Source: Roseiarcus sp035656495 (GTDB lineage: Bacteria > Pseudomonadota > Alphaproteobacteria > Rhizobiales > Beijerinckiaceae). From it: 48,008 nucleotides of DNA. The notes under the pieces are model-generated. The model was not told the origin of the DNA and did no database searches. It worked only from the letters and a program-made list of their open reading frames with translations. The stretch lies in assembly GCA_035656495.1 (NCBI GenBank), contig DASRSL010000107.1, forward strand, positions 1 to 48,008, in the 5' to 3' direction. Positions 1 through 8,634 of this stretch are shown here, piece by piece; position 1 is the stretch's first letter; every line of letters starts with the position of its first letter. Made by a program: the position numbers and the translations under genes.

Positions 1-1
1 C

Positions 2-487
2 GGAATTGCCATCAACGGATCCGCCCATCACGGGCCCAATAACAGCGGCGGGGAATGGGGTCACAATCCGCTTCCAACACCCGATGTGACCGAGCTTCCC
101 GGCGCTCCCTGCTTCTGCGGAAGACGCGGATGCATGGAGACTTGGGTTTCAGGCCGGGCGTTCGAAGCGGAATACGAACGACACGCGGGGACCAAACTGC
201 TTGCACAGGCGATCATCGAATTGAAGCGGAAAGGCGATCACCTCTCGACCCTCCTCTGGCGTCGATACGTCAATCGCGTCGCGCGCGGTTTGGCGATCGT
301 GGTCAATATATTGGACCCGGACATATTCATTATGGGCGGCGGAATGTCGAACGTCGACGAGCTCTACGAGGACCTGCCGATCGAGCTTCCCAGGCACACG
401 TTCTCCACGGTTTTCCACACGCCGATACGAAAGGCCGCTCATGGCGACTCGAGCGGAGTGAGAGGCGCAGCATGGCTGTGGAAATAA
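2..487 (+). CDS. ROK-family fructokinase, C-terminal part (5' end outside window)
   Basis: The open frame enters from the window edge and ends at a TAA at 485-487, so the N-terminal half with the first ATP-binding motif is not visible. The visible part begins with GGEWGHNPLP, followed by a CFCGRRGC cluster (the CxCGxxGC zinc motif of ROK kinases) and an ILDPDIFIMGGGMSN segment, the conserved C-terminal signature of ROK sugar kinases. The combination resembles Mak/FrcK-type fructokinases, which phosphorylate free fructose with ATP in the cytoplasm. It precedes the inositol-monophosphatase-family gene by 32 bp on the same strand and converges on an Frc-type fructose transporter, which supports a fructose role. 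The exact substrate is inferred from family and context. Confidence 0.85.
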   Translation, partial: GIAINGSAHHGPNNSGGEWGHNPLPTPDVTELPGAPCFCGRRGCMETWVSGRAFEAEYERHAGTKLLAQAIIELKRKGDHLSTLLWRRYVNRVARGLAIVVNILDPDIFIMGGGMSNVDELYEDLPIELPRHTFSTVFHTPIRKAAHGDSSGVRGAAWLWK

Positions 488-519
488 GCTCGACTTGCCA
501 CAATCAAAGAGAGTGCAAA

Positions 520-1332
520 ATGGATAAGTCCTCGGTCACGTCACGCTATGCACTGTCTCTGCAGCTGATACGCGAGGCAGGAGAGTTTGCGCATGACTAT
601 TTTCGCCGCCGCGAGTCCCTGACCATCAAGAGCAAGGGTTTGCAGGACATGGCGAGCGAAGCGGATTTGAATACGGAATTGCTGATAAGGGACCGGCTCG
701 CGGCGGCCTTTCCCGAGGACGGTTTCCTGGGAGAGGAAACGGGAGACGCCGGGTTGGCGCCGGGGCATGGGCTGTGGGTCGTCGATCCGATCGATGGAAC
801 TCAACCCTTCATCAGCGGCTTGTCGGGCTGGTGCGTTTCGATAGCCTTCGTTTTCGACAACGAGCTGAAATTCGGAATGGTGTACGCGCCGGCCCGTGGC
901 GAACTCTTCGCGGGCGGCCAGGGATACCCGGCGACTTTGAATGGCTCTGAAGTCGGCCGCCACCCAGGCCGGGCAATTACCGACGGCCTTGTGGGCGTGG
1001 GTTACTCGCCCCGGGTCGCGCCGGACGCGTTCCTCCCGATTTTCGGGCGCCTCCTCAAGACGGGGGGAATGTTCTACCGGGAAGGCTCGGGCGCGCTCAC
1101 GCTTTGCTATGTGGCGTGCGGTCGACTCGTTGGCTACATCGAGCCCCACATCAATTCGTGGGATTGCCTCGGCGCGCTTGCAGTCACCCGCGCAGCGGGC
1201 CTCAGGACCAACGATTTTCTCGCCGACAATGGACTGCATGCCGGCAACAGACTCGTCGCCGGGAACGATGAGATCTACGCCGTCCTCGAAGAAGTCTACG
1301 GAAACCGGAAAATGCCGCTAACCCTGGCCTAA
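520..1332 (+). CDS. Inositol monophosphatase family phosphatase (HisN-like)
   Basis: A 270-residue Mg-dependent phosphatase of the inositol monophosphatase fold. The metal-binding motifs are visible in order: GEETG near residue 70, DPIDGTQPF near residue 90 and SWDCLGALAVTRAAG near residue 215. The frame is open far upstream, but ATG 520 is chosen because a purine-rich stretch (gagagtg) precedes it, the protein then has the normal family length, and upstream starts would run through the kinase gene. Probably co-transcribed with the upstream ROK kinase. Its stop overlaps the stop of the convergent ATP-binding protein gene by 4 bp. Members hydrolyse inositol phosphate, histidinol phosphate or sugar phosphates; which one applies cannot be told from sequence, though the neighbourhood suggests a sugar phosphate. 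Confidence 0.85.
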   Translation: MDKSSVTSRYALSLQLIREAGEFAHDYFRRRESLTIKSKGLQDMASEADLNTELLIRDRLAAAFPEDGFLGEETGDAGLAPGHGLWVVDPIDGTQPFISGLSGWCVSIAFVFDNELKFGMVYAPARGELFAGGQGYPATLNGSEVGRHPGRAITDGLVGVGYSPRVAPDAFLPIFGRLLKTGGMFYREGSGALTLCYVACGRLVGYIEPHINSWDCLGALAVTRAAGLRTNDFLADNGLHAGNRLVAGNDEIYAVLEEVYGNRKMPLTLA

Positions 1333-2111
1333 GCGGCCAGCGCATCGGCAGACGGCGCCATCGCCCCCGTCATCATCGCCACAGCATCTGACATCGTGAC
1401 TTTCTTCGGATCGACGACCGTGAGTCGCCGGCCGAGACGGTGGATGTGGATGCGGTCGGCGACCTCGAAGACGTGCGGCATGTTGTGCGAGATGAGGATG
1501 ATCGGCAGCCCGCGCTTCTTCACGTCGAGGATGAGCTCGAGCACACGCCGCGATTCCTTGACGCCGAGCGCCGCAGTCGGCTCGTCCATGATGACCAGCT
1601 TCGTCGCGAAAGCCGCCGCGCGCGCGACAGCGACGCCCTGTCGCTGGCCGCCCGACAGGGTCTCGACCGGCTGGTTGATGTTCTGGATCGTCATCAGGCC
1701 GAGCTCATTGAGCTTCTCGCGCGCGAACTTCTGCATCCTCGACCTGTCGGTCGCGCGGAACCATTGTCCCACGAACCCGGGGGCCTTGATCTCGCGTCCG
1801 GGGAACATGTTGTCCGCGATTGACAGCGCCGGCGACAGGGCGAGGGTCTGGTAGACGGTCTCGATGCCCGCTTCGCGCGCGGCGATCGGCGAGGTGAAAT
1901 GTACGACCTCGCCGCCGAGCCGGATTTCTCCGGCATCCGGAATGACCGCGCCGCAGATCGCCTTGATGAGCGTCGATTTGCCGGCGCCGTTGTCGCCGAT
2001 GACCGCCAGGATCTCGTTGGGATAGAGATCGAAGTCGGAGTGGTCGAGCGCCGTGACGCGGCCGTAGCGCTTGACGACCTGGCGACAGGTGAGGATGGGT
2101 TCGACGCTCAC
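1329..2111 (-). CDS. frcA: Sugar ABC transporter ATP-binding protein, FrcA-like
   Basis: A 260-residue single-domain ATPase energising sugar import at the inner membrane. Walker A (GDNGAGKS), the ABC signature (LSGGQRQGVAVARA), Walker B (LVIMDEPTAAL) and the H-loop (LISHN) are all present. The usual sugar ABC ATPase (RbsA/XylG type) has two fused ABC domains of about 500 residues; a single 260-residue copy is typical of the fructose-specific Frc system. The start is placed at GTG 2111: it overlaps the permease stop as GTGA, and a GGAGG lies 8 bases upstream, indicating translational coupling. Longer in-frame starts to 2186 would lie inside the permease gene and lack a ribosome site. Last gene of a binding protein-binding protein-permease-ATPase operon. 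Confidence 0.88.
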   Translation of the reverse strand: MSVEPILTCRQVVKRYGRVTALDHSDFDLYPNEILAVIGDNGAGKSTLIKAICGAVIPDAGEIRLGGEVVHFTSPIAAREAGIETVYQTLALSPALSIADNMFPGREIKAPGFVGQWFRATDRSRMQKFAREKLNELGLMTIQNINQPVETLSGGQRQGVAVARAAAFATKLVIMDEPTAALGVKESRRVLELILDVKKRGLPIILISHNMPHVFEVADRIHIHRLGRRLTVVDPKKVTMSDAVAMMTGAMAPSADALAA

Positions 2112-3184
2112 TTGGAGACCCTCCGGATCCATTGGTCGAGCGCGACCGCGATGATGATTAGCACGCCGATCGCGAACTCCTGCCACAGTACGTCGAGGCC
2201 GGCGAGCGACACCGCCGAGCGGAACACGCCGACGATCAGCGCTCCCACGACGGTGCCGATGATCGAGCCGCGCCCGCCAAACAGCGAAGTGCCGCCGATC
2301 ACCACCGCGGTGATGCTGTTGAGGTTCATGTTTTCGCCCGCCGTCGGGCTGATTGCGCCGACGCGGCCGATCAGCGCCCAGCCGGCGATCGCGGCGATGA
2401 GGCCGGCGAAGATATACACGCTGAGCAGAACGCGATCGGTGTCGATGCCGGCGAGCCGGGCGGACTCGGGATCATCGCCGGTCGCATAGACGTGCCGCCC
2501 ATAGGCGGTGCGGTTGAGAACGTACCAGACAATGGCGGCGACGATCAGCATGAGGAACGTGCCCCACATGATCTGCGCTCCGCCGATCCCCAGGGTATTG
2601 CCCATCATATTCAGAAACGGCGCCTTGTCGTCGATGTCCTGCATGCCGATGGTTTCGCTCTGCGAATAGAACGTGTTGAGCGCTCCGATGATGCTGAGCG
2701 TGCCGAGCGTTACGATGAACGGCGGCATCCTGAGCCGCGTCACCAGAATTCCGTTGATATAACCGAAGAGCGAGCCACAGATCAGACCAATCGGGAAGGC
2801 GAGGATCGTCGGAACGCCGTCGAGCACGGCGAGGCGTCCCATCACGACGGAAGAGATGACCATGATGACGCCGACCGACAGATCGATGCCGGCGGTCAGG
2901 ATCACCAGGGTCTGGCCGACCCCGAGGATGCCGGTGACCATCACCTGGGTCAAAACGGTCGAGATGTTGCTGGCGGCGGTGAATCGCGACGGATTGACCG
3001 CGACGCCGAGCAGCAGGCCGAGCGCCAGCACCACAAACGGAACCGTCGTCGGGTAGGCATGCAGGAAGCGCTGCAGGCGCTGGAGAAGCGTAGGCTGCTG
3101 TTCCTCGAAGGAGGCGACGGTGGTCGACGCCCCCGTCAGAACCTTCTCGAACTCCTGCGGAGTGGGTCGCGAAGCTTCGCTCAT
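2108..3184 (-). CDS. frcC: Sugar ABC transporter permease, FrcC-like
   Basis: A 358-residue inner-membrane permease of the RbsC/FrcC (BPD_transp_2) family, with a cytoplasmic N-terminus of about 45 residues followed by about ten hydrophobic segments. The family signature LAGIDTDRVLLSVYIFAG and the later VVIGGTSLFGGRGS loop, which contacts the ATPase, are visible. The ATG at 3184 has a GAGGAAG ribosome site seven bases upstream. It forms the channel for the sugar delivered by the two periplasmic binding proteins encoded just upstream and powered by the ATPase overlapping its 3' end. A homodimeric permease is expected because only one permease gene is present. Confidence 0.9.
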   Translation of the reverse strand: MSEASRPTPQEFEKVLTGASTTVASFEEQQPTLLQRLQRFLHAYPTTVPFVVLALGLLLGVAVNPSRFTAASNISTVLTQVMVTGILGVGQTLVILTAGIDLSVGVIMVISSVVMGRLAVLDGVPTILAFPIGLICGSLFGYINGILVTRLRMPPFIVTLGTLSIIGALNTFYSQSETIGMQDIDDKAPFLNMMGNTLGIGGAQIMWGTFLMLIVAAIVWYVLNRTAYGRHVYATGDDPESARLAGIDTDRVLLSVYIFAGLIAAIAGWALIGRVGAISPTAGENMNLNSITAVVIGGTSLFGGRGSIIGTVVGALIVGVFRSAVSLAGLDVLWQEFAIGVLIIIAVALDQWIRRVSK

Positions 3185-3267
3185 AGCTTCCTCGTGCGTT
3201 CCCGCCTTGATGCATATTCTTCGCCCGGCGCTCGTGGGGGCGACCCCGGGAGCGCCGGAAACTTGCT

Positions 3268-3314
3268 TTTTCAGACAATTAAGCGCCGAACCGGAGACGA
3301 AATCAACCCCAGCA
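3268..3314. repeat. 3' flank repeat copy 1 of the duplicated binding-protein genes
   Basis: This segment spans the last codons and about 32 bp beyond the stop of the first-listed binding protein gene. From 3271 to 3314 it matches 4391-4434 at 39 of 44 positions, with no gaps. Because the match extends past the stop codon, the gene pair arose by a tandem duplication that included non-coding DNA, rather than by convergence of the proteins. Confidence 0.8.
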
Positions 3315-4313
3315 GAGCTTCTTCCCCTCGTCGGTGGTGATCGAGGGAACGCCGGGCATCGGCTGGTCGGTGATCAGCTTCTCGCCGCTATCGATGCTGT
3401 GCGGCTTCTTGCCATTCTTGAGGTAATCGGCAATCTGCTCCACGCCATCGGCGGCCATCAGCAGCGGATATTGCTGCGTGGTCGCGTCGATGATGCCCTG
3501 CTTGATCCACGGCATCGCGAAGCAGCCGCCGTCGATGGCGACCAACACCACGCCCTTCTCCTTACCCGCCGCTTTAAGGGCCGCATAGCCGCCGTAAGCC
3601 GCTGGCTCGTTGATCGCGTAGACAAGGTCGATGTGGTCGGCCTTCTGCAGGATGTTCTCCATCGCTTTGCGGCCGCCCTCGGTCGAGCCCTGCGTGACGT
3701 CGGAGCCGACGATTTGCGGGCTGTCGCTTTGCGAGTAGCGCTTGACGTCCCTGACCGGGATGCCGAAGCCCTGAAGGAAGCCGTTGTGCCGGAAATAGTC
3801 GACCGAAGGCTTGTTCACGTCTCCGTCGAGCGTTGCGATCTTCGCGGTCCTGGCCTTGTCGCCGAGCTTGGCCTTCGCCCATTCTCCGATCAGCTGACCG
3901 GCCTTGAAGTTGTCGGTGCTGATGTTGGCGTCGGCAGCGGTGACCGGATCGAGCGGCGTGTCGAGGGTGATGACGAGGATGCCGGCCTTGCGGGCCTTCT
4001 CCACCGTCGGCACGATCGCCGTCGAGTCGCTCGGCACCAGGAGGATGCCCTTGGCGCCGGCAGCCATCAACTGTTCGATCGCAGCGACCTGACTGTCGTT
4101 GTCGCCGTCAAACTTGCCGGCGTAGGCTTGCGGCGTGAAGCCGACCTCCTTGGCCTTGGCCTCGAAGCCTTGCTTCATCTTGACGAAGAAGGGATTGGTG
4201 TTGGTCTTGGTGATCAGGCCGACGATGTCGGCGGCGTGCGCACTCGCGCCGATCAGAGCGACAGACACCGCAGCGGCGGCTGCCGTAGCAAATATTCCAG
4301 AGATCTTGGACAC
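3303..4313 (-). CDS. frcB: Periplasmic sugar-binding protein, FrcB-like (paralog 1)
   Basis: A 336-residue periplasmic solute receptor of the ribose/fructose type (Peripla_BP_4). A Sec signal peptide of about 27 residues ends in SAHAA before the mature start DIVGLITKTNTNPFFVKM, which matches the FrcB N-terminus, and the protein ends in CWG like FrcB. The GTG start at 4313 is chosen because GGAGGAAA sits directly upstream; the further upstream ATG lies before this ribosome site and would add a non-signal-like leader. It lies between the second paralog and the permease gene. It differs from the paralog mainly near the ligand hinge (GGCFAMPW versus GGCQGVKW), so the two may bind different sugars. 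The nearby block VGSDVTQGSTEGGRKAMENI is unchanged in both. Confidence 0.88.
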   Translation of the reverse strand: MSKISGIFATAAAAAVSVALIGASAHAADIVGLITKTNTNPFFVKMKQGFEAKAKEVGFTPQAYAGKFDGDNDSQVAAIEQLMAAGAKGILLVPSDSTAIVPTVEKARKAGILVITLDTPLDPVTAADANISTDNFKAGQLIGEWAKAKLGDKARTAKIATLDGDVNKPSVDYFRHNGFLQGFGIPVRDVKRYSQSDSPQIVGSDVTQGSTEGGRKAMENILQKADHIDLVYAINEPAAYGGYAALKAAGKEKGVVLVAIDGGCFAMPWIKQGIIDATTQQYPLLMAADGVEQIADYLKNGKKPHSIDSGEKLITDQPMPGVPSITTDEGKKLCWG

Positions 4314-4387
4314 AGTTTCCTCCCTGTCGGTGGCGCGGACGGCAGCTGGCGCTCGCGAGGTCTCGCTCGCGGGCGCCAGCTCCATGA

Positions 4388-4434
4388 TTTTCAGGCGATT
4401 AAGCTCCGAACCCGAGGCGAAATCAACCCCAGCA
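4388..4434. repeat. 3' flank repeat copy 2 of the duplicated binding-protein genes
   Basis: Second copy of the segment at 3268-3314, covering the last codons and the first bases downstream of the other binding-protein gene. On the coding strand it begins after the TGA at 4423-4425. It contains no terminator-like U tract, consistent with read-through from the upstream binding-protein gene into the next. Confidence 0.8.
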
Positions 4435-5433
4435 CTTCTTCAAGCCCTCCTCGACGTTGATCGAGGGAACGCCGGGAACCGGATGATCGGTGACGAGCTG
4501 CTCGCCTGTGTCCTTGCTGGTCGGCTTCTTGCCGGACTTGATGTACTCGGCGATCGCCTCGACGCCGTCGGAGGCCATCAGCAGCGGGTACTGCTGGGAG
4601 GTCGCGCCGATGATGCCGTCCTTGACCCACTTGACGCCCTGGCACCCGCCGTCGACCGCGACGATCAACACGCCCTTTTCCTTGCCGGCGGCCTTCAGAG
4701 CCGCATAACCGCCGTAGGCGGCCGGCTCGTTGATCGCATAGACGAGGTCGATGTGATCGGCCTTCTGCAGGATGTTCTCCATCGCCTTGCGGCCGCCCTC
4801 TGTCGAGCCTTGCGTCACGTCGGAGCCGACGATCTGCGGGCTGTCGCTCACGGCGTAATGCTTGGGATTCTTGACCGAAATGCCGAATCCGGTGAGGAAG
4901 CCGTTGTGGCGCAGATAGTCGACCGACGGCTCGTTCGCGGCGAGATCGAGGGTCGCGATCTTGGCGGTCTTGGCCTTGTCGCCGAGTGTCGCCTTGGCCC
5001 ACTGGCCGATCAGCTCGCCGGCCTTGAAGTTGTCGGTGGCGAAGTTGGCGTCAGCCGCCGTGATCGGATCGAGCGGCGTATCGAGGGTGATGACGAGGAG
5101 GCCGGCCTTGCGGGCCTTCTCGACTGTCGGAACGATTGCGGTCGAGTCGCTCGGCACCAGCAGGATGCCTTTGGCGCCCGCGGCCGTCAGCTGCTCGATG
5201 GCGGAGACCTCTCCGTCGTTGTCGCCGTCGAACTTACCGGCGTAGGCTTGCGGCGTCAGGCCGAGCTCCTTGGCCTTCGCCTGAAAGCCCTGCCTCATCT
5301 TGACAAAGAAGGGGTTGGTGTTGGTCTTGGTGATCAGCCCGACGATATCGCCAGCGTATGACGGCGCGCTGGTAAACGCGAGTGCGAGCGCAACGGCGGT
5401 GGCGGTCGCAAAAATTCCAGAAAACTTGGACAC
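4423..5433 (-). CDS. frcB: Periplasmic sugar-binding protein, FrcB-like (paralog 2, first gene of operon)
   Basis: A 336-residue periplasmic receptor, same length as its neighbour. Signal peptide of about 28 residues ending SAPSYAG, mature start DIVGLITKTNTNPFFVKM, end KKCWG. GTG 5433 is used because GGGAGGAAATT precedes it; an out-of-frame ATG lies within that ribosome site. It is the promoter-proximal gene of the operon and faces the ROK regulator across a 216-bp gap carrying a palindromic operator. About 60 consecutive residues in the centre are identical to the paralog, pointing to recent duplication or gene conversion. The closest described family is the fructose/mannose/ribose receptor FrcB; substrate assignment is by family. 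Confidence 0.9.
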   Translation of the reverse strand: MSKFSGIFATATAVALALAFTSAPSYAGDIVGLITKTNTNPFFVKMRQGFQAKAKELGLTPQAYAGKFDGDNDGEVSAIEQLTAAGAKGILLVPSDSTAIVPTVEKARKAGLLVITLDTPLDPITAADANFATDNFKAGELIGQWAKATLGDKAKTAKIATLDLAANEPSVDYLRHNGFLTGFGISVKNPKHYAVSDSPQIVGSDVTQGSTEGGRKAMENILQKADHIDLVYAINEPAAYGGYAALKAAGKEKGVLIVAVDGGCQGVKWVKDGIIGATSQQYPLLMASDGVEAIAEYIKSGKKPTSKDTGEQLVTDHPVPGVPSINVEEGLKKCWG

Positions 5434-5547
5434 AATTTCCTCCCATGCAGGTTCGTGTGCGGCGCGGCCGCGAGACGACCCGGCACGACCCGTTTCCCGG
5501 CCCGTCTCGCATCGTCTCCTCGCAATGGGCCAGAGATTCGGGCAAGA

Positions 5548-5584
5548 GTCAAGAATAATTCTATCCAGTTGAATAATTCTTGAC
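5548..5584. promoter_or_regulatory. Palindromic operator between divergent frcB and ROK regulator
   Basis: Two 14-bp arms, GTCAAGAATAATTC at 5548-5561 and GAATAATTCTTGAC at 5571-5584, pair at 13 of 14 positions around a 9-bp centre. The AT-rich half-sites stand out in GC-rich surroundings. The outer end of each arm forms part of a -35-like hexamer: TTGACA at 5580-5585 reading right with TAAAAG 16 bases on, and TTGACT at 5551-5546 reading left. A repressor bound here would cover both -35 boxes. By position and by the AT-rich pattern seen with Mlc/NagC-type operators, the ROK regulator next door is the likely ligand. Confidence 0.75.
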
Positions 5585-5649
5585 AGCCACCTGCGTTTCG
5601 CTAAAAGGTGTGGCGACCGGAAGATAAAAGACAACTGAAAGGCGGAGGA

Positions 5650-6942
5650 ATGAAGGCGGCGCGGAACGGGTCGCGCACATATTCGGGTCGCGCGTTCGGC
5701 GGCGGCGAAGCGCAGTCCTCGCAGTTCCCGCCGACCGTCGGCGACATCGCGAGCGGCGCCGATCAGGCGGGCGTCCGCGTCTATAACGAACGGCTGTTGC
5801 TTTCTCTGGTGCGGCGCTTCGGACCGCTGTCGAAAATCGAAGTGGCGAGACTGACGGGACTATCGGTGCAATCAACCTCGGCGATCATGAATCGGCTTCA
5901 GGCGGACGGGCTCCTGAAGCGCGAGGCGCCGCTGCGCGGCCGGGTCGGACAACCGACTGTTCCCATGTCGCTCGACCCTGACGGCGCCTTTTCGCTGGGG
6001 CTCAAGATCGGCCGGCGCAGTTGCGACCTCGTGCTGATTGATTTTCGCGGCGCCGTCCGGCGGCGCGCTCACCGCACTTTCGCCTACCCCGTCCCGGAAA
6101 TGATCCTTGATTTCGTTCGGTCCAGCCTGCCCCCTCTGGCCGCTGTGCTGAACGAGGCGCAAAGGCCGCGGATCGCCGGGCTTGGCGTCGCTTGCCCGTT
6201 CCAGCTGTGGACCTGGGAATCGGAAATCGGCGCGCCCCCCGGCGCCATGGCCGCCTGGCGCGACTTCGACGCCGGACGGGAGATCGCGAAGGTCTGTCCC
6301 TATCCCGTCACGCTTTGCAACGACGCGACGGCGGCCTGCGCGGCCGAGTTCTTTTTCGGACGGGGCTGGCGATATCGCGATTTCCTCTATCTCTTCCTCG
6401 GCGCGTTCCTCGGCGGCGGGCTGGTGCTGGACGGCGCGTTGCGCCTGGGACGCACCGGCAACGCGGGCGCGCTCGGGTCGATGCCGGTGATGGGGAGAAG
6501 CGAAGGCGGCGTCGCACCGCAACTCATCGCCTGCGCATCCTTCTATCAGCTCGAACGCCGTCTTGAACGCGCCGGAATCGACGCGTCGTCGATATGGGCG
6601 ACGCCCGACGCCTGGGCGGACTTCGGATCCCACCTCGACGCCTGGATCGAGGAAGTGGCGCCGGCGCTGGCCCATGCTTCGGTGGCGGCGATCTCCGTCG
6701 TCGACTTCGAGGCGATCGTCATCGACGGAGCGATGCCGGCCAACGTGCGCGATCGGCTGATCGCGCGCACGTCCCACATCTTCCAGGGCCTCGACCGGCG
6801 CGGATTGAGCGATGTCGAGATCGTCTCCGGCGCCGTCGGCGCCGACGCCCGCGCGATTGGCGGCGCCGCTCTGCCGCTGATCAAGAATTTCGCCCGCGAC
6901 CGGGAGGTTCTTCTGAAGGACGCGGTGAGCCAGGCTAATTAA
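5650..6942 (+). CDS. frcR: ROK-family transcriptional regulator, FrcR-like
   Basis: A 430-residue protein: an N-terminal winged helix-turn-helix at about residues 46-92 (LSKIEVARLTGLSVQSTSAI, then MNRLQADGLLKRE) followed by a ROK sugar-kinase-like domain from about residue 110 (SLGLKIGRRSCDLVLIDF; LCNDATAACAAEFFFG; LGAFLGGGLVLDG). The CxCGxxGC zinc cluster of active ROK kinases and of Mlc/NagC is missing (the region reads GSMPVMGRSEGG), so it is a sensor rather than an enzyme and an atypical one. Start ATG 5650 follows AAAGGCGGAGGA; a GTG at 5608 is a less likely alternative. Divergent from the Frc-like transporter operon, it probably represses it and itself through the palindrome at 5548-5584. 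Confidence 0.85.
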   Translation: MKAARNGSRTYSGRAFGGGEAQSSQFPPTVGDIASGADQAGVRVYNERLLLSLVRRFGPLSKIEVARLTGLSVQSTSAIMNRLQADGLLKREAPLRGRVGQPTVPMSLDPDGAFSLGLKIGRRSCDLVLIDFRGAVRRRAHRTFAYPVPEMILDFVRSSLPPLAAVLNEAQRPRIAGLGVACPFQLWTWESEIGAPPGAMAAWRDFDAGREIAKVCPYPVTLCNDATAACAAEFFFGRGWRYRDFLYLFLGAFLGGGLVLDGALRLGRTGNAGALGSMPVMGRSEGGVAPQLIACASFYQLERRLERAGIDASSIWATPDAWADFGSHLDAWIEEVAPALAHASVAAISVVDFEAIVIDGAMPANVRDRLIARTSHIFQGLDRRGLSDVEIVSGAVGADARAIGGAALPLIKNFARDREVLLKDAVSQAN

Positions 6943-7048
6943 ATCGCGGGCGGCGGCGAGGCGCCGTCCGGTACGATCGGCGCCGCACTTATGATCGAGT
7001 TCGCGGCGCGCTCCGAAACCCGATAGGGTCAAAGCATCGAGAGGCGTC

Positions 7049-8533
7049 ATGGGTGCACGCATCGTCAAGGTTGAGCCGTTCGATCTCGTCGTCTTCGGCG
7101 GCACGGGCGACTTGGCCTACCGCAAACTGTATCCCGCTCTGTTCCATCGCGAGCGCAGCGAGCAGTTCTCCGAGCCGACCCGGATCATCGGGGTGTCGCG
7201 CCGGCATTACGATGACGGCCAATTCCGCGCGAGCGTGAAGGACTCACTGGTGAAGTTCGGCGCGTTGGACGACCACGTCGGGCCGGCGCTGGAGCGCTTC
7301 CTTTTGCGTCTCCACTACGTTTCCGCCGACGCCACGAGCGAGGCCGGCTGGGGCGATCTCGGCGCCTTGCTCGGGCCGGACGAGCGCGTCCGCGCCTTTT
7401 ATCTGGCGACGGCGCCCGACCTGTTCTGCCCGATGGCGAAGCGAATAGGCGCGGAGGGGCTGAAGACGCCGTGTTCCCGCATCATCGTGGAGAAGCCGAT
7501 CGGAAGAGACGGCGCGAGCGCTGAAGTCATCAACGACGAGATCGGCACGGTGTTTCCCGAAGGCTGCATCTTCCGCATCGACCACTATCTCGGCAAGGAG
7601 TCGGTGCAGAACCTGATGGCGCTGCGCTTCGCCAATATTCTGCTCGAGCCCTTGTGGAACAACGCGCAAATCGACCACGTGCAGATCACGGTGGCCGAGA
7701 CGCTCGGCGTCGAGGGACGCGGCGCATATTACGACCAGTCCGGGGCGATCTGCGACATGGTGCAGAACCACATGATGCAACTCCTCTGCCTGGTCGCGAT
7801 GGAGCCTCCGAATTCGCTCGACGCGGACGCGCTGCGCGACGAGAAGCTGAAGGTGCTCAAGGCGCTCCAGCCGATCGACGAAACCAACGCTGCGAGCCTC
7901 ACCGTTCGCGGGCAATATCGCGCTGGCTTCGCCGACGGCGGCCCGGTGCCGGGCTACCTGCACGACATCGGCAAGCACCACAGCGACACCGAGACCTTCG
8001 TCGCGCTCAAGCTCGGCATCGCCAACTGGCGCTGGGCCGGAGTTCCCTTCTATCTGCGCACCGGCAAGCGGCTGCCGCAACGGTTCTCCGAGATCGTTGT
8101 CAGTTTCCGGCGCGTGCCGCACGTCATCTTCGACATGCCCTCGGACGCCATTCCGGCGAACCGCCTGGTGATCCGGGTGCAGCCGGACGAGGGAGTCAAG
8201 CTGTGGATGATGGTCAAGGAGCCGGGTCCGGGCGGCATGCGCCTGCAGCACCTGCCCCTCGACATGAGTCTGGCGAAAGCCTTCGGCATGGCCTCGGCGG
8301 ACGCCTACGAGCGTCTCCTGATGGACGCGATCCGCGGCAACGCGGCCCTCTTCATGCGGCGCGACGAGGTCGAGGCCGCGTGGAAATTCATCGATCCGAT
8401 CCGGGAGGCTTGGGGCCAGTCGGAGGAGCCGCCGCGGCCTTACGCCGCCGGCACGTGGGGGCCCAACGCCTCGGTCGCGTTGATCGAGCGCGACGGGCGA
8501 ACCTGGAATGAGGAATACCAGGATTCGGATTGA
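7049..8533 (+). CDS. zwf: Glucose-6-phosphate 1-dehydrogenase
   Basis: A 494-residue cytoplasmic enzyme that oxidises glucose 6-phosphate to 6-phosphogluconolactone, the entry to the Entner-Doudoroff and oxidative pentose phosphate pathways. The dinucleotide-binding loop FGGTGDLAYRKLYPAL lies at about residues 13-28, the EKPIGRD motif follows, and the substrate/catalytic motif RIDHYLGKESVQNL is near residue 177. Length is normal. ATG 7049 is preceded by GAGAGG. It lies 106 bp downstream of the sugar regulator on the same strand, which fits fructose carbon passing via glucose 6-phosphate into Entner-Doudoroff metabolism. No 6-phosphogluconolactonase or edd follows, so the usual zwf-pgl-edd operon is split here. 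Confidence 0.95.
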   Translation: MGARIVKVEPFDLVVFGGTGDLAYRKLYPALFHRERSEQFSEPTRIIGVSRRHYDDGQFRASVKDSLVKFGALDDHVGPALERFLLRLHYVSADATSEAGWGDLGALLGPDERVRAFYLATAPDLFCPMAKRIGAEGLKTPCSRIIVEKPIGRDGASAEVINDEIGTVFPEGCIFRIDHYLGKESVQNLMALRFANILLEPLWNNAQIDHVQITVAETLGVEGRGAYYDQSGAICDMVQNHMMQLLCLVAMEPPNSLDADALRDEKLKVLKALQPIDETNAASLTVRGQYRAGFADGGPVPGYLHDIGKHHSDTETFVALKLGIANWRWAGVPFYLRTGKRLPQRFSEIVVSFRRVPHVIFDMPSDAIPANRLVIRVQPDEGVKLWMMVKEPGPGGMRLQHLPLDMSLAKAFGMASADAYERLLMDAIRGNAALFMRRDEVEAAWKFIDPIREAWGQSEEPPRPYAAGTWGPNASVALIERDGRTWNEEYQDSD

Positions 8534-8634
8534 GCTCGAGCGGCGCGATTTCGCCGAGGGCGAGAACCTTGCGCCCGAACCGGCTGGCGGCCCGTCTGAC
8601 CGTATTCTGCGCTGCGCTGTCCTGATTGGCGGGG

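Noticed and set aside
55..519. Long N-terminal extension of the inositol-monophosphatase-family frame
   Set aside because: It overlaps the clearly coding ROK kinase in another frame and reads as Arg/Ser-rich non-protein; ATG 520 has a ribosome site.
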